Source: Sphingobium sp. YR768
GTDB lineage: Bacteria > Pseudomonadota > Alphaproteobacteria > Sphingomonadales > Sphingomonadaceae
Assembly (NCBI RefSeq): GCF_900111125.1
Contig: NZ_FOGE01000005.1
Location: 62,001 to 126,000, forward strand
Reading direction: 5' to 3'
Length of the DNA stretch: 64,000 bases
Numbering within the stretch: the first letter of the stretch is position 1; each line of letters starts with the position of its first letter. The notes under the pieces were generated by a model, which was not told where the DNA came from, did no database searches, and worked only from the letters and a program-made list of their open reading frames with translations. Made by a program: the position numbers and the translations under genes. Positions 17,753 to 28,419 of the stretch are shown here, one piece after another.

Positions 17753-20221
17753 ATGAACCTCAAGGGCCAGACCGAACTTCCCAAACCCGCACCGCGGCAA
17801 TTCACCCCGGAAGTCCTAGCTCATGAGATTGTCGAGCGGCTGACCTATCGCATCGGCAAGAATGCGGCGGCGGCCAAGCCGCATGACTGGCTGCATGCCG
17901 TCATCCTTTCCATCCGCGACCGGGTGATTGACGCCTGGATCACCTCCACCCAGAAAACCTACGAGGAAGAAGGGCGGCGGGTTTACTATCTGAGCCTGGA
18001 ATTCCTGATCGGCCGGTTGATGCGCGATGCCGCGTCCAACATGGAAATGCTGGACGATGTGCAGGCGGCGCTCGATTCGCTGGGTGTTGATATCGACATC
18101 ATCGCCGCGCTGGAGCCGGATGCGGCGCTGGGCAATGGCGGTCTGGGGCGTCTGGCGGCCTGCTTCATGGAAAGCATGGCGACGGTCGACGTGCCCGCCT
18201 ATGGCTATGGCATCCGCTATGTGAACGGCATGTTCCGGCAGGAGATCAGCGACGGCTGGCAGGTGGAACTGCCGGAAAACTGGCTGGCGCATGGCAATCC
18301 CTGGGAATTCGAGCGGCGCGAGGCGAGCTATGAAGTCGGCTTCGGCGGGCGTGTCGACCCGGCCGAGGGCGAGGATGCCGGGCCGCACCAGATGCGCTGG
18401 CGCGCGGCGGAGCGGGTGATCGCCACCCCCTATGACACGCCGATCGCGGGCTGGCGCGGCAAGCGGGTCAATACGCTGCGCCTGTGGGAAGCGCAGCCGA
18501 TCGACCCGATCCTGCTCGACAAGTTCAATGCGGGTGACCATCTGGGCGCGCTGTCCGAAAGCAATCGGGCCGAAGCGCTGACGCGGGTGCTCTATCCGGC
18601 CGATAGTTCGCCTGCGGGGCAGGAATTGCGGTTGCGGCAGGAATATTTCTTCTCCTCCGCGAGCTTGCAGGACATCGTCCGCCGCCACATTCAATATTTC
18701 GGCGATATTCGCACGCTGGCGGAAAAGGCCGCGATCCAGCTCAATGACACCCATCCGGCGGTGTCGGTGGCGGAATTGCTGCGCATCCTGGTCGACGATC
18801 ATGGCGTGGATTTCGGCGAAGCCTGGGACATTACGCGCAAGACGTTCAGCTATACCAACCATACGCTGTTGCCCGAGGCGCTGGAAAGCTGGCCGGTGCC
18901 TTTGTTCGAGCGGTTGCTGCCCCGGCACATGCAGATCGTCTATGCGATCAACAGCCGCTTGCTGGGCGAGGCGCGCAAGTCGGGCCAGTTCACCGACGAT
19001 GCGATCGGCACGATATCGCTGATCGACGAGGGCGGCGAGCGGCGGGTGCGGATGGGCAATCTGGCCTTTGCCGGATCGCACAGCGTCAATGGCGTGTCGG
19101 CGCTGCACACCGACCTGATGAAGGTCACGGTCTTTGCCGACCTGCACAAGCTGTATCCGGCGCGGATCAACAACAAGACCAATGGCGTCACTTTCCGCCG
19201 CTGGCTGATGCAGTGCAATCCGGGGCTGACCGGGCTGATCCGTGAGGCGATCGGCGACCGGTTCATGGACGATCCCGAGGCGCTGCGCGATCTGGACGGC
19301 TTTGCCGACGACAGCGCGTTTCAGGAGAAGTTTCTGGCGGTGAAGCGGGCCAACAAGGGCGCCCTGTCCGACCTGCTGCGCCGTCGCATCAATGCGCGGA
19401 TCGATCCGGCGGCGCTGTTCGACATCCAGATCAAGCGCATCCATGAATATAAGCGGCAGTTGCTGAATATCGTGGAAGCGGTGTCGCTGTATGACCAGAT
19501 CCGGTCGCATCCCGAAAAGGATTGGGTGCCGCGCGTCAAGCTGTTCGGCGGGAAGGCGGCGCCGAGCTATCATAACGCCAAGCTGATCATCAAGCTGGCC
19601 GGCGACGTTGCCCGTGCGGTCAATCATGATCCGGCGGTGCAGGGGCTGCTGAAGCTGCAATTCGTGCCCAATTATAATGTGTCGATGGCGGAGATGATGA
19701 TCCCGGCGGCCGACCTGTCCGAACAGATTTCGACGGCGGGCATGGAAGCGTCCGGCACCGGCAACATGAAGTTTGCTGTGAATGGCGCGCTGACCATCGG
19801 CACGCTGGATGGCGCCAATGTCGAGATGCGCGACCATGTGGGCGAAGAGAATATCGTGATATTCGGCCTGACCGCGCAGGAGGTGAATGACGAGCGGGCT
19901 GGCGGCTATAATCCGCGCGATGTGATCGGCCGCAGCCGCGAACTGGGGCAGGCGCTCGATGCGATCGCCAGCGGTGTCTTTTCGCCGGACGATCCGGATC
20001 GTTACAAGGGGCTGGTGCAGGGCATTTACGATCATGACTGGTTCATGGTCGCTGCCGATTTCGACAGCTATTCCGCTGCCCAGCGCAAGGTCGATGCACT
20101 GTGGCTGGACCAAAGCGTCTGGGCGAAGAAGGCGATCCATAATGTCGCGCGCATGGGATGGTTCTCGTCCGATCGCACGATCCGCGAATATGCGACCGAT
20201 ATCTGGAAGATGCCGACATGA
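17753..20221 (+). CDS. glgP: Glycogen/starch alpha-glucan phosphorylase
   Basis: GlgP (822 aa) releases glucose-1-phosphate from the non-reducing ends of glycogen using a pyridoxal-phosphate cofactor as an acid-base group. Family signatures run the full length: RRVYYLSLEFLIGR, ALGNGGLGRLAACFMES, LNDTHPAVSVAELLRILVD, HEYKRQLLNI and the PLP-lysine motif ASGTGNMKFAVNGALTIG. Length is normal. It is the first gene of a five-gene glycogen operon; a GGGGGA site precedes the ATG. Its TGA stop overlaps the ATG of an 11-codon frame (20218-20250) that leads to glgB. Confidence 0.96.
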   Translation: MNLKGQTELPKPAPRQFTPEVLAHEIVERLTYRIGKNAAAAKPHDWLHAVILSIRDRVIDAWITSTQKTYEEEGRRVYYLSLEFLIGRLMRDAASNMEMLDDVQAALDSLGVDIDIIAALEPDAALGNGGLGRLAACFMESMATVDVPAYGYGIRYVNGMFRQEISDGWQVELPENWLAHGNPWEFERREASYEVGFGGRVDPAEGEDAGPHQMRWRAAERVIATPYDTPIAGWRGKRVNTLRLWEAQPIDPILLDKFNAGDHLGALSESNRAEALTRVLYPADSSPAGQELRLRQEYFFSSASLQDIVRRHIQYFGDIRTLAEKAAIQLNDTHPAVSVAELLRILVDDHGVDFGEAWDITRKTFSYTNHTLLPEALESWPVPLFERLLPRHMQIVYAINSRLLGEARKSGQFTDDAIGTISLIDEGGERRVRMGNLAFAGSHSVNGVSALHTDLMKVTVFADLHKLYPARINNKTNGVTFRRWLMQCNPGLTGLIREAIGDRFMDDPEALRDLDGFADDSAFQEKFLAVKRANKGALSDLLRRRINARIDPAALFDIQIKRIHEYKRQLLNIVEAVSLYDQIRSHPEKDWVPRVKLFGGKAAPSYHNAKLIIKLAGDVARAVNHDPAVQGLLKLQFVPNYNVSMAEMMIPAADLSEQISTAGMEASGTGNMKFAVNGALTIGTLDGANVEMRDHVGEENIVIFGLTAQEVNDERAGGYNPRDVIGRSRELGQALDAIASGVFSPDDPDRYKGLVQGIYDHDWFMVAADFDSYSAAQRKVDALWLDQSVWAKKAIHNVARMGWFSSDRTIREYATDIWKMPT

Positions 20222-20250
20222 TCGCCAACATGACCGGAGTGGACGGATAG
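20218..20250 (+). CDS. Ten-residue ORF bridging glgP and glgB
   Basis: The ATG overlaps the glgP stop (ATGA), the frame encodes MIANMTGVDG, and the TAG stop abuts the glgB GTG directly (TAGGTG). A ribosome finishing glgP could re-initiate here and then hand over to glgB. It contains a GGAGTGGACGG stretch that may itself be the glgB ribosome-binding site, so it may have no product of its own. Confidence 0.3.
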   Translation: MIANMTGVDG

Positions 20251-22413
20251 GTGCTGACCCGCGAGCAGATCGATCTGCTGGTGCAGGGGCAGGATGACGA
20301 TCCTTTCGGCACGCTTGGCGTTCATCCGGCGGAAGGGGGCGGATTTAGCGCCTGTGTTCTGTTGCCCGAAGCCGTTGCTGTCGAGGCGCAGACGCTGGCG
20401 GGCAAGGCGGTTGGCACGCTGGAACGGGTGCATCCCGACGGGCTGTTCCATGGCAAGGTCACGATCCGCAAGCGCCAGCCGTTGCGCTATGTCGCCACCT
20501 ATGGCGATGGCGGCCGCTATGACCTGATCGACCCCTATGGCTTTGGCCCGGTGCTGGGGCCGATGGACGATCATTATTTTTCCGAAGGGTCGCATGGCCG
20601 GCTGTTCGACAAGCTGGGCGCGCATATCATCGATCATGAAGGGGTGACCGGCACGCATTTCGCAGTCTGGGCGCCCAATGCCCGGCGGGTGTCGGTGGTC
20701 GGCGATTTCAATCGTTGGGACGGGCGGCGGGGTATGATGCGCCATCGCGCCGATGCCGGCGTGTGGGAGATTTTCCTGCCCGAAGTCGGTCCGGGCAGCG
20801 CCTATAAATATGAGATTGTTGGTGCGGACGGGGTGACATTGCCGCTGAAGGCCGATCCCTTTGCCTTCAAGAGTGAATTGCGTCCCTCTACCGCGTCGAT
20901 CGTGGCGGCGCCGCAGGACCATATATGGGGCGATGCACGGCATCGCGAACATTGGCGGACCAGCGATGCGCGGCGCCAGCCGGTATCCATCTATGAAGTG
21001 CATGCCGGTTCCTGGCAGCGGAACGACGACGGCGATTTCCTGACCTGGGATGAACTGGCCAACCGGCTGATCCCCTATGTCGTCGGGATGGGCTTTACCC
21101 ATATCGAATTTCTGCCGATCAGCGAATATCCCTATGACCCGAGCTGGGGATATCAGACGCTGGGCCTCTATGCGCCGACGGCGCGGTTCGGCGATCCGGC
21201 GGGCTTTGCGCGCTTCGTGGACGGGGCGCACCGGGCCGGGGTGGGCGTGATACTGGACTGGGTGCCGGCGCATTTCCCGACCGACGAACATGGGCTGGCC
21301 CATTTCGATGGCACGGCGCTGTATGAACATGCCGATCCGCGCAAGGGGTTCCACCCCGACTGGAACACCGCCATCTATAATTTCGGGCGGCGCGAGGTGG
21401 CGCAATATCTGGTCAATAACGCGCTGTTCTGGGCCGAGCGCTATCATATCGACGGGCTGCGCGTGGATGCGGTGGCGTCGATGCTCTATCTCGATTACTC
21501 GCGAAAGCCCGGCGAATGGGTGCCCAACGACCATGGCGGGCGGGAGAATGTGGAGGCGGTCGCCTTCCTCCAGCAAATGAACAAGGCGCTGTACGGCAAT
21601 CATCCCGGCGTCATGACCATTGCCGAGGAATCGACCAGCTGGCCCGGCGTGTCGCAGCCGGTGCATAGCGGCGGGCTGGGCTTCGGCTTCAAATGGAATA
21701 TGGGCTTCATGCACGACACGCTGCGCTATCTGGCGCGCGATCCGGTGCATCGCGCCCATCATCATGACGACATCACCTTTGGCCTGATGTACGCCTTTAG
21801 CGAGAATTTCGTGCTGGCGCTGAGCCATGACGAGGTGGTGCATGGCAAGGCGTCGCTGCTGCACAAGATGGCCGGGGAAGACTGGCAGAAATTCGCGACG
21901 CTGCGGGCTTATTATGGCCTGATGTGGGGCTATCCGGGCAAGAAGCTGCTGTTCATGGGGCAGGAATTCGCCCAGCGGGACGAGTGGGACGAGGATCGCG
22001 CGCTCGACTGGCAATTGCTGGACCATGGGCCGCATCTGGGGGTGCAGCAACTGGTCGGCGACCTCAACCATCTCTACCGCAGCCGTGCCGCGCTGCATGC
22101 GCGCGATTGCGAGGTGGAAGGGTTTGAATGGGTGCTGGTCGATGGCGCGGCGGATTCCGTCTTCGCCTGGCAGCGCCGTGCGCCCGGCGCCCGGCCGATT
22201 ATCGTGATCAGCCATTTTACCCCGGTGTTGCGCCATGGATATCGGATGCGGCTGCCTTCGGGTGGGCGGTGGCGCGAAATATTGAACAGCGACGCCAGCG
22301 TCTATGGTGGCAGCGGCGCAGGCAATATGGGCATGGTGCATGCGGATGAGGAGGGATGGGCGAATATTACCATCCCGCCCTTCGCAACCTTGATGCTGGA
22401 ACTGGATTATTGA
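20251..22413 (+). CDS. glgB: 1,4-alpha-glucan branching enzyme
   Basis: GlgB (720 aa) introduces alpha-1,6 branches. The N-terminal module (about 1-110) and a CBM48 domain ([20 protein letters not shown]) precede a GH13 catalytic barrel, with [18 protein letters not shown] carrying the nucleophile Asp, IAEEST the acid/base Glu and [10 protein letters not shown] the third acidic residue. The C-terminal all-beta domain is present. Start is GTG at 20251, because the only upstream ATGs in frame are closed by the TAG just before it. It sits between glgP and glgC. Confidence 0.96.
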   Translation: MLTREQIDLLVQGQDDDPFGTLGVHPAEGGGFSACVLLPEAVAVEAQTLAGKAVGTLERVHPDGLFHGKVTIRKRQPLRYVATYGDGGRYDLIDPYGFGPVLGPMDDHYFSEGSHGRLFDKLGAHIIDHEGVTGTHFAVWAPNARRVSVVGDFNRWDGRRGMMRHRADAGVWEIFLPEVGPGSAYKYEIVGADGVTLPLKADPFAFKSELRPSTASIVAAPQDHIWGDARHREHWRTSDARRQPVSIYEVHAGSWQRNDDGDFLTWDELANRLIPYVVGMGFTHIEFLPISEYPYDPSWGYQTLGLYAPTARFGDPAGFARFVDGAHRAGVGVILDWVPAHFPTDEHGLAHFDGTALYEHADPRKGFHPDWNTAIYNFGRREVAQYLVNNALFWAERYHIDGLRVDAVASMLYLDYSRKPGEWVPNDHGGRENVEAVAFLQQMNKALYGNHPGVMTIAEESTSWPGVSQPVHSGGLGFGFKWNMGFMHDTLRYLARDPVHRAHHHDDITFGLMYAFSENFVLALSHDEVVHGKASLLHKMAGEDWQKFATLRAYYGLMWGYPGKKLLFMGQEFAQRDEWDEDRALDWQLLDHGPHLGVQQLVGDLNHLYRSRAALHARDCEVEGFEWVLVDGAADSVFAWQRRAPGARPIIVISHFTPVLRHGYRMRLPSGGRWREILNSDASVYGGSGAGNMGMVHADEEGWANITIPPFATLMLELDY

Positions 22414-22468
22414 TTACCGACGGAGCGCGTGCAGGCGAAACGCGGGCAAAGTGAGGAGAGGCCCAGTA

Positions 22469-23728
22469 GTGCAGACCAAATATCAGCCGATTGCGCGCGA
22501 TGCCATGGCCTATGTCCTGGCGGGAGGGCGCGGCAGCCGCCTGTCGGAACTGACGGACAAGCGCGCCAAGCCCGCCGTGCATTTTGGCGGCAAGGCGCGG
22601 ATCATCGATTTTGCCCTGTCCAATGCGCTGAACAGCGGCATCCGCCGCATTGGCGTGGCGACGCAATATAAGGCGCATTCGCTGATCCGCCATTTGCAGC
22701 GCGGCTGGAACTTCCTGCGACCCGAACGCAATGAGAGTTTCGATATCCTGCCTGCGAGCCAGCGCATTTCCGAAAGCCAGTGGTATGAAGGCACGGCCGA
22801 CGCCGTGTTCCAGAATATCGACATCATCGAAAGCTATGCGCCCGAATATATGGTCATCCTGGCGGGCGACCATGTATACAAGATGGACTATGAGCTGATG
22901 CTCCAGCAGCATGTGGACAGCGGCGCGGACGTGACCGTGGGCTGTCTGGAAGTGCCGCGCAAGGAGGCGGTGGGCTTTGGCGTGATGCATGTCGATGAAG
23001 CGGACGTCATCACCGCCTTTGTCGAAAAGCCCAAGAATCCGCCAGCCATTCCGGGCCAGCCCGACATGGCGCTGGCGTCGATGGGCATTTATGTGTTCCG
23101 CACCCGCTTTCTGATCGAGCAATTGCTGCGCGATGCCGACGATCCGACCAGCAAACGCGATTTTGGCGGGGATATCATCCCCTATATCGTCAAGCATGGC
23201 AAAGCGGTGGCGCATCGCTTTTCCAGCAGCTGCGTGCGGGCTGAAAGCGAGCTTGTCCCCTATTGGCGCGATGTCGGTACGATCGATGCCTATTGGCAGG
23301 CGAATATCGACCTGACCGATGTGGTGCCGTCGCTCGACCTTTATGACCGCAGCTGGCCGCTCTGGACCTATTCGGAAGTCACGCCGCCGGCCAAGTTCGT
23401 GCATAATGAGGATGGACGACGTGGGTCGGCGACATCCTCTCTGGTGGCGGGCGGCTGTATCGTGTCGGGTTCCTCGCTGCATCGCAGCCTGCTCTTTTCG
23501 GGCGTGCGCACGCACAGCTTCTCGTCCGTCACCGAAAGTATCATCATGCCCAATTGCGAGATCGGGCGCGGCGCACGGCTGCACAAATGCGTGGTGGATT
23601 CCGGGATCATCATTCCGTCGGGCCTGATCATCGGCGAAAATCCAGACCATGATTCGCAGCGTTTCCGGCGCACCGGAAGCGGCATCTGTCTGGTGACGCA
23701 GGCGATGATCGATCGGCTGGCGGCCTGA
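22469..23728 (+). CDS. glgC: Glucose-1-phosphate adenylyltransferase
   Basis: GlgC (419 aa) makes ADP-glucose from glucose-1-phosphate and ATP, the committed and allosterically regulated step of glycogen synthesis. The nucleotide-binding motif [24 protein letters not shown], split here by its central RGSR, the ASMGIYVF substrate loop and the C-terminal left-handed beta-helix ([21 protein letters not shown]) are all present. An AGGAGAG at 22454-22460 lies 8 nt ahead of GTG 22469; another GTG, at 22451, would put that site inside the gene and is less likely. Confidence 0.95.
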   Translation: MQTKYQPIARDAMAYVLAGGRGSRLSELTDKRAKPAVHFGGKARIIDFALSNALNSGIRRIGVATQYKAHSLIRHLQRGWNFLRPERNESFDILPASQRISESQWYEGTADAVFQNIDIIESYAPEYMVILAGDHVYKMDYELMLQQHVDSGADVTVGCLEVPRKEAVGFGVMHVDEADVITAFVEKPKNPPAIPGQPDMALASMGIYVFRTRFLIEQLLRDADDPTSKRDFGGDIIPYIVKHGKAVAHRFSSSCVRAESELVPYWRDVGTIDAYWQANIDLTDVVPSLDLYDRSWPLWTYSEVTPPAKFVHNEDGRRGSATSSLVAGGCIVSGSSLHRSLLFSGVRTHSFSSVTESIIMPNCEIGRGARLHKCVVDSGIIIPSGLIIGENPDHDSQRFRRTGSGICLVTQAMIDRLAA

Positions 23729-23736
23729 CCCGACCC

Positions 23737-25185
23737 ATGACGATCAAGCTGCTGTCGGTCGCGTCCGAAATCTATCCGCTGATCAAGACCGGGGGGCTGG
23801 CCGATGTGGCCGGCGCTCTGCCGGGGGCGCTGGCCGGGCAGGGCGTGGCGGCAAGGACATTGGTGCCGGGCTATCCCGCCGTCATGGCAAAGCTGGGCAA
23901 GACGAAGGTCGCGCGCCGCTATGACGATCTGTTCGGGGCGTCGGCCACGGTGCTGGCGGGGGAGGTCGCGGGCCTTGACCTGCTGGTGCTGGATGCACCG
24001 GAATATTTTACGCGCGAAGGCGGCCCCTATGGCGATCATGGCGGCAATGACTGGGCCGACAACTGGCGCCGTTTCGCTGCGCTGTCGCGGGTGGGCGCGG
24101 ATATAGCCGAAGGCGCGCTGAAGGGATGGCGCCCCGATATCGTCCATGTGCATGACTGGCAGGCGGCGATGACCGCCGCCTATATGCGCTTTGGCCCGGC
24201 GGCGTCGGTGCCCAAGGTGGTGACGATCCATAATCTCGCCTTTCAGGGGCGGTTTTCGGCGGATATCTTCCCCCGGTTGGGCCTGCCGCCCGAAGCCTGG
24301 GGCGTGGATGGCGTCGAATATTATGGCGGTATCGGCTATCTGAAGGCGGGTCTGGTGTCGGCCGAGGCGATCACCACGGTCAGCCCGACCTATGCGCAGG
24401 AAATCCGATCTTCGGTGCATGGCATGGGGCTGGACGGGCTGATCAACGGGCGGGTCGACCGGCTGCACGGGATATTGAACGGCGTCGATACCGATATCTG
24501 GAACCCGGCGGCCGATCCGCTGATCGCCAGGCCTTATAGCGCGCGGGCGCTGGCGGGACGAGCGGTCAACCGGCGGGCGCTGGAGCGGCGGTTCGATCTG
24601 GATGCCGACGATGCGCCGATCTTCATCATCGTCAGCCGCCTGACCTGGCAGAAGGGCATGGACCTGATGGTCGAGGCGCTGGACCATCTGGTCGCCGCCG
24701 GCGCGAAACTGGCCGTGCTGGGATCGGGCGATCATCCGCTGGAAGGCGCGTTTCTGGGCGCGGCGGAGCGGCATCGCGGGCGGATCGGCGTGCAGATCGG
24801 CTATGACGAGCCGCTGTCGCATCTGTTGCAGGCGGGCGGGGACGCGATCCTGATCCCGTCCCGGTTCGAGCCGTGCGGCCTGACCCAGCTTTATGGCCTG
24901 CGCTATGGCTGCGTGCCGGTGGTGGCGCGGGTCGGCGGGCTTGCCGATACGGTGATCGACGCCAATGAGGCGGCGGTGGCGGCCGGGGCGGCGACCGGGC
25001 TGGTCTTCACGCCATCCGATCCGCTGGCGTTGCATGGGGCGATCAACCGGGCGGTGGAGCTGTACCGCGACAAATCGGGCTGGCAGGCGATGCAGCGGGC
25101 GGGGATGCGCGCCGATGTGAGCTGGACGCACAGCGCGGCCCGCTATGCCGAGCTCTATCGATCGCTGATCGCGGAGGCGGCGTGA
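23737..25185 (+). CDS. glgA: Glycogen synthase, ADP-glucose type
   Basis: GlgA (482 aa) extends alpha-1,4-glucan chains from ADP-glucose. It is a GT5 glycosyltransferase with two Rossmann halves: the N-terminal [16 protein letters not shown] motif that binds the sugar nucleotide, [10 protein letters not shown], and the C-terminal [19 protein letters not shown] motif with the conserved Glu. It starts 8 bp after glgC. The TGA stop overlaps the GTG of glgX by 4 nt, so synthesis of the two is coupled. Confidence 0.96.
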   Translation: MTIKLLSVASEIYPLIKTGGLADVAGALPGALAGQGVAARTLVPGYPAVMAKLGKTKVARRYDDLFGASATVLAGEVAGLDLLVLDAPEYFTREGGPYGDHGGNDWADNWRRFAALSRVGADIAEGALKGWRPDIVHVHDWQAAMTAAYMRFGPAASVPKVVTIHNLAFQGRFSADIFPRLGLPPEAWGVDGVEYYGGIGYLKAGLVSAEAITTVSPTYAQEIRSSVHGMGLDGLINGRVDRLHGILNGVDTDIWNPAADPLIARPYSARALAGRAVNRRALERRFDLDADDAPIFIIVSRLTWQKGMDLMVEALDHLVAAGAKLAVLGSGDHPLEGAFLGAAERHRGRIGVQIGYDEPLSHLLQAGGDAILIPSRFEPCGLTQLYGLRYGCVPVVARVGGLADTVIDANEAAVAAGAATGLVFTPSDPLALHGAINRAVELYRDKSGWQAMQRAGMRADVSWTHSAARYAELYRSLIAEAA

Positions 25186-27056
25186 TATTGGGACCGGTGG
25201 TCAGTGAGGGCGGGACGCGCTTTTCGGTCTGGTCGCCCGAGGCTGCGCAGCTGTGGCTCTGTCTGTTCGATGCGGCGGGGCGCGAAAGTCGCCTGCCGAT
25301 GCTGCGCGATAGTGACGGGTGCTGGCATCTGGAAGTGGCGGGCGCGGGCGTGGGGATGTGCTATGGGCTGCGCGCCGATGGCCCCTATGATCCCGCGTCG
25401 GGCCTGTGGTTCGATCCCGACAAGCTGTTGATCGATCCCTATGTGCAGGCGATCGACCGGCCGTTCCGCTATGATCCTGCGCTGGCCGCGCCGCGCGGGG
25501 AGGGGCGCGATACCGCCGCGCTGATGCCCAGAGGCGTGGTCACGGCGGCCCTGCCGCCGGTGGAGGCCGCGCCGCCGCGCTTCGATCCGGGCGGGCTGAT
25601 CTATGAAGTGCAGGTGCGTGGCTTCACCATGCTGCATCCCGACGTGCCGGAGGCGCAGCGCGGGACGATCGCCGCGCTGGCCCATCCGGCGGTGATCGCG
25701 CATTTTAAGCGACTGCATGTTTCGGCGATCGAACTGATGCCGATCAATGCCTGGATCGATGAACGGCATCTGGGGCCGCTGGGGCTGAGCAACGCCTGGG
25801 GCTATAATCCGGTCAATTATTTTGCGCTCGACCCGCGTCTGGCGCCGGGCGGGCTGGCGGAGTTGCGGACGACGGTCGCGGCGCTGCATGACGCCGGGAT
25901 CGGCGTGATCCTGGACATGGTCTATAATCATGACGGGGAAAGCGACGCGCTGGGGCCGACATTGTCGCTGCGGGGGCTGGATGCGCGCAGCTATTTCCGG
26001 CACGAACCCGACGGGCGGCTGATCAACGATACCGGGACCGGCAACAGCATCGCCTGTAACCATCCCGTGGTGCGTCGCCTGATCCTCGATTCGCTGCGGC
26101 ATTTCGTGACGCAGGCCGGGGTGGATGGCTTCCGTTTCGATCTGGGGCCGGCGCTGGGGCGGATGGCGGACGGCTTCGATCCGGCCGCGCCGCTATTGCA
26201 GGAAATGCGGGCCGATCCTGTGCTGGCGGATCGGATCATGATCGCCGAGCCATGGGATATCGGGCCGGGCGGCTATCAGCTTGGGCGGTTCGGCGACGGC
26301 TGGCTGGAATGGAATGACCGCTATCGCGACGATATGCGGCGCTTCTGGCGCGGGGACGCGGGGACGATCGGCGCCCTTGCCACGCGATTGACCGGATCGT
26401 CCGACATATTCGGCGACGGGGTGAGCCGCAGCGTCAATTTTCTGGCGGCGCATGACGGCTTCACGCTGGCGGACCTGACGGCCTTCGAGCAGCGGCATAA
26501 TCACGCCAATGGCGAAGATAATCGCGATGGCCATGGCGAGAATTTCAGCTGGAATAATGGCGTCGAGGGGGTAAGCGACGATGTGGCGGTGCTGGCCGGG
26601 CGGCAGCGCGATGTGATGGCGTTGCTCTCCACGCTCTTCTGCTCGCGCGGGGCGATCATGCTGACGGCGGGGGACGAGTTCGGGCGGAGCCAGCAGGGCA
26701 ATAATAATGCCTATGCGCAGGATAATGCGATTAGCTGGATCGACTGGGACGGGCGCGATCAGGCGTTGGAGGCGCATAGCTTCAGCCTTGCTGCGCTGCG
26801 GGCGGAGGCGCCGGAATTGCGCGATGTCGCCATGTTGAAGGACGGCGATGTCGATTGGCTGGACGAAGCGGGGCAACCGATGCGCATCGGGCAATGGGAA
26901 GAGCCAGGGCGGCGCCGACTGGCGTTGCACTATCGGGAGAGCGGACTGACGATCTGCGTGAATGGCGATGGCGCGCCTTGTCCTTTTCACCTGCCCGGCG
27001 GCGATGTTCTGGAAGTGGCGGCGCGATCGATCGGGATCAGGCGACCGGGACGCTGA
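25182..27056 (+). CDS. glgX: Glycogen debranching enzyme
   Basis: GlgX (624 aa) hydrolyses alpha-1,6 branches of phosphorylase-limit glycogen. A CBM48 module ([17 protein letters not shown]) is followed by a GH13 isoamylase-type barrel: [25 protein letters not shown] (nucleophile Asp), IAEPWD (acid/base Glu) and [14 protein letters not shown]. Slightly shorter than the E. coli enzyme (about 657 aa). The GTG at 25182 overlaps the glgA stop. The 3' end overlaps the convergent Nudix gene by 20 bp. Confidence 0.94.
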   Translation: MILGPVVSEGGTRFSVWSPEAAQLWLCLFDAAGRESRLPMLRDSDGCWHLEVAGAGVGMCYGLRADGPYDPASGLWFDPDKLLIDPYVQAIDRPFRYDPALAAPRGEGRDTAALMPRGVVTAALPPVEAAPPRFDPGGLIYEVQVRGFTMLHPDVPEAQRGTIAALAHPAVIAHFKRLHVSAIELMPINAWIDERHLGPLGLSNAWGYNPVNYFALDPRLAPGGLAELRTTVAALHDAGIGVILDMVYNHDGESDALGPTLSLRGLDARSYFRHEPDGRLINDTGTGNSIACNHPVVRRLILDSLRHFVTQAGVDGFRFDLGPALGRMADGFDPAAPLLQEMRADPVLADRIMIAEPWDIGPGGYQLGRFGDGWLEWNDRYRDDMRRFWRGDAGTIGALATRLTGSSDIFGDGVSRSVNFLAAHDGFTLADLTAFEQRHNHANGEDNRDGHGENFSWNNGVEGVSDDVAVLAGRQRDVMALLSTLFCSRGAIMLTAGDEFGRSQQGNNNAYAQDNAISWIDWDGRDQALEAHSFSLAALRAEAPELRDVAMLKDGDVDWLDEAGQPMRIGQWEEPGRRRLALHYRESGLTICVNGDGAPCPFHLPGGDVLEVAARSIGIRRPGR

Positions 27057-27606
27057 ACAGGTCCGGCCGCCGGAGCCGCAGCGCCATCAGCAGGATGGCG
27101 AGCTTGCCGTCATTGATCTGTTTTTGCGCGAACATCGTCCAGAGCTGGTCCAGCGGCAGTTCGTGGACGGTGATATTTTCCTGCTCCTCGTCCAGCCCGC
27201 CGCCTGCGGCGATGCGGTCGTCGGCGCTATATTCCGCCAGGAAATAGTCGATCTTTTCGGTGACGACGCTGGGGATGCTCCAGATCTGGCCGAGATGCAC
27301 CAGGTCGCCCAGTTGCACGCCCGCTTCCTCCAACGCCTCGCGCCGGGCGCAATCGGCCGGTTCATCCTCCAATATGCCGGCGATCGCCTCCATCATGTCG
27401 GGCAGGCCGGCAAGCATGACGGGTGTGCGCGGCATCGATACGGTGAGGGCCGTGCGACGCTCCGCATCATAGGGCAGCACCGCGACCGCCCGGTTCATTT
27501 CCACCACATGGCGTTCGAACAACTCGCCATTGGCGGCGCGCATGTCGACCATCAGCAGGTTGAGCCAGCCCTGATAGAGGGGCCGGGTGGTCAGGATCAC
27601 GGTCAT
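27037..27606 (-). CDS. Nudix hydrolase, YffH/NudK-like
   Basis: A 189-aa Nudix protein. The Nudix box reads AGILEDEPADCARREALEEAG, and the C-terminal part (FLAEYSADDRIAAGGGLDEE ... LPLDQLWTMFAQKQINDGKLAI) follows E. coli NudK/YffH closely. Such enzymes hydrolyse GDP-mannose, ADP-ribose or ADP-glucose. Its convergent position against the glycogen operon makes ADP-glucose hydrolysis, an opposing reaction to glycogen synthesis, an attractive but unproven role. GGAGG lies 6 nt before the ATG at 27606, which sets the start. Confidence 0.85.
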   Translation of the reverse strand: MTVILTTRPLYQGWLNLLMVDMRAANGELFERHVVEMNRAVAVLPYDAERRTALTVSMPRTPVMLAGLPDMMEAIAGILEDEPADCARREALEEAGVQLGDLVHLGQIWSIPSVVTEKIDYFLAEYSADDRIAAGGGLDEEQENITVHELPLDQLWTMFAQKQINDGKLAILLMALRLRRPDLFSVPVA

Positions 27607-27667
27607 GAGGAACCTCCGCTGTTCCACCCTGCCTAGCGGGATGGCGATGCCGCGCCAATGGCGGAGG

Positions 27668-27743
27668 TGGTGAGTCCAGCTGGGTTCGAACCAGCGACCT
27701 ACTGATTAAAAGTCAGTTGCTCTACCGACTGAGCTATGGACCC
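27668..27743 (-). tRNA. tRNA-Lys (UUU anticodon)
   Basis: A 76-nt cloverleaf on the minus strand: acceptor arms GGGTCCA and TGGACTC, D arm AGCTCAGTCGGTAGAGC, anticodon stem-loop CTGACTTTTAATCAG with anticodon TTT, T arm with GGTTCGAACC, discriminator A and an encoded CCA end. The TTT anticodon assigns lysine. Confidence 0.97.
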
Positions 27744-27786
27744 TTCCGTGCGGTGGAGGTCGCCCTAATGGGGGCGGGGCGGATGG

Positions 27787-28311
27787 TCAACCTTGGCGTT
27801 TGCCTTTTTGTAGGCGCGCGTGAAGATGGCGCACCGCAAGGCCGGTCCGGGGATCGCGCCAGTCGGGTGCTACTGCCAGCAATGGGGTCAGCACGAAGTC
27901 GCGTATGCGGCAGGCTGCATGGGGAATGGAAAGGGTACGACTGCGCCAGATGCCGCCCGACCAGAGGATGATGTCGATATCGATGCTGCGTGCACCCCAG
28001 CGGCGATGACGGCGGCGACCGAGCCGGGTTTCGACCGATTGGAGGAAGGAGAGCATGGCGGGCGGCGGCAGCAGGCTTTCCACCAGCAGCGCGCCATTGG
28101 CGAAGATGCGGGTCGAGGGGCCGAGCGGGGGCGTCGGGATCGTAGGCGATACGGCCAGCACCCGCGCCTGCGCCCCGATCAGCGTGACCGCTTCGGCGAG
28201 CAGGCGTGGTGGCGTGCGGCGGGCGGACAGCGGGCGGTTTGACCCCAGCGCCAGCGCGTAGAGATGGGAGGGCGGCGTCTGTTCGGGCACCAGGGCGATC
28301 CGTTTCGTCAT
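27787..28311 (-). CDS. folK: 2-amino-4-hydroxy-6-hydroxymethyldihydropteridine pyrophosphokinase
   Basis: HPPK transfers pyrophosphate from ATP to 6-hydroxymethyl-dihydropterin in folate synthesis. The family signatures are YALALGSNRP near the N-terminus, the FLQSVETRLGRRRHRRWGARSID stretch whose arginines and RWGAR-SIDIDIILW acids hold both substrates and magnesium, and the C-terminal IPHAACRIRDFVLTPLLAVAP. The start is uncertain: the ATG at 28311 lies inside a dispersed palindromic repeat (28307-28396) and lacks a ribosome-binding site, and a GTG at 28290 is an alternative. It is downstream of the small acidic-repeat gene and the DUF1801 gene on the same strand. Confidence 0.88.
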   Translation of the reverse strand: MTKRIALVPEQTPPSHLYALALGSNRPLSARRTPPRLLAEAVTLIGAQARVLAVSPTIPTPPLGPSTRIFANGALLVESLLPPPAMLSFLQSVETRLGRRRHRRWGARSIDIDIILWSGGIWRSRTLSIPHAACRIRDFVLTPLLAVAPDWRDPRTGLAVRHLHARLQKGKRQG

Positions 28312-28396
28312 TGCGAGCGCAGCGAAGCAATCCACGGGCGCGCCATTGGGTTGGTTGGGCTTCGCCCGCCTTCGGCCCGCTGCGCTCGCAATGACG
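28307..28396. repeat. Dispersed palindromic repeat overlapping the folK start
   Basis: The left part TCGTCATTGCGAGCGCAGCG (28306-28325) recurs inverted at 28379-28396 as GCTGCGCTCGCAATGACG, with a GC-rich centre containing GGGCTTCGCCC and CCTTCGGCCC. The same arm sequence makes a perfect palindrome at 56368-56444. The folK ATG at 28311 is inside the left arm. Confidence 0.75.
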
Positions 28397-28419
28397 CCGT
28401 AGAAAATGTCATGCCAGCT

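Noticed and set aside
17816..20140. 774-codon open frame antisense to glgP, and similar long antisense frames such as those over glgB (20068-22341), glgC/glgA (23368-25131) and the autotransporter
   Set aside because: These are by-products of high GC codon usage opposite real genes. They have no domain similarity, His/Arg/Gln-rich composition and no ribosome-binding sites.
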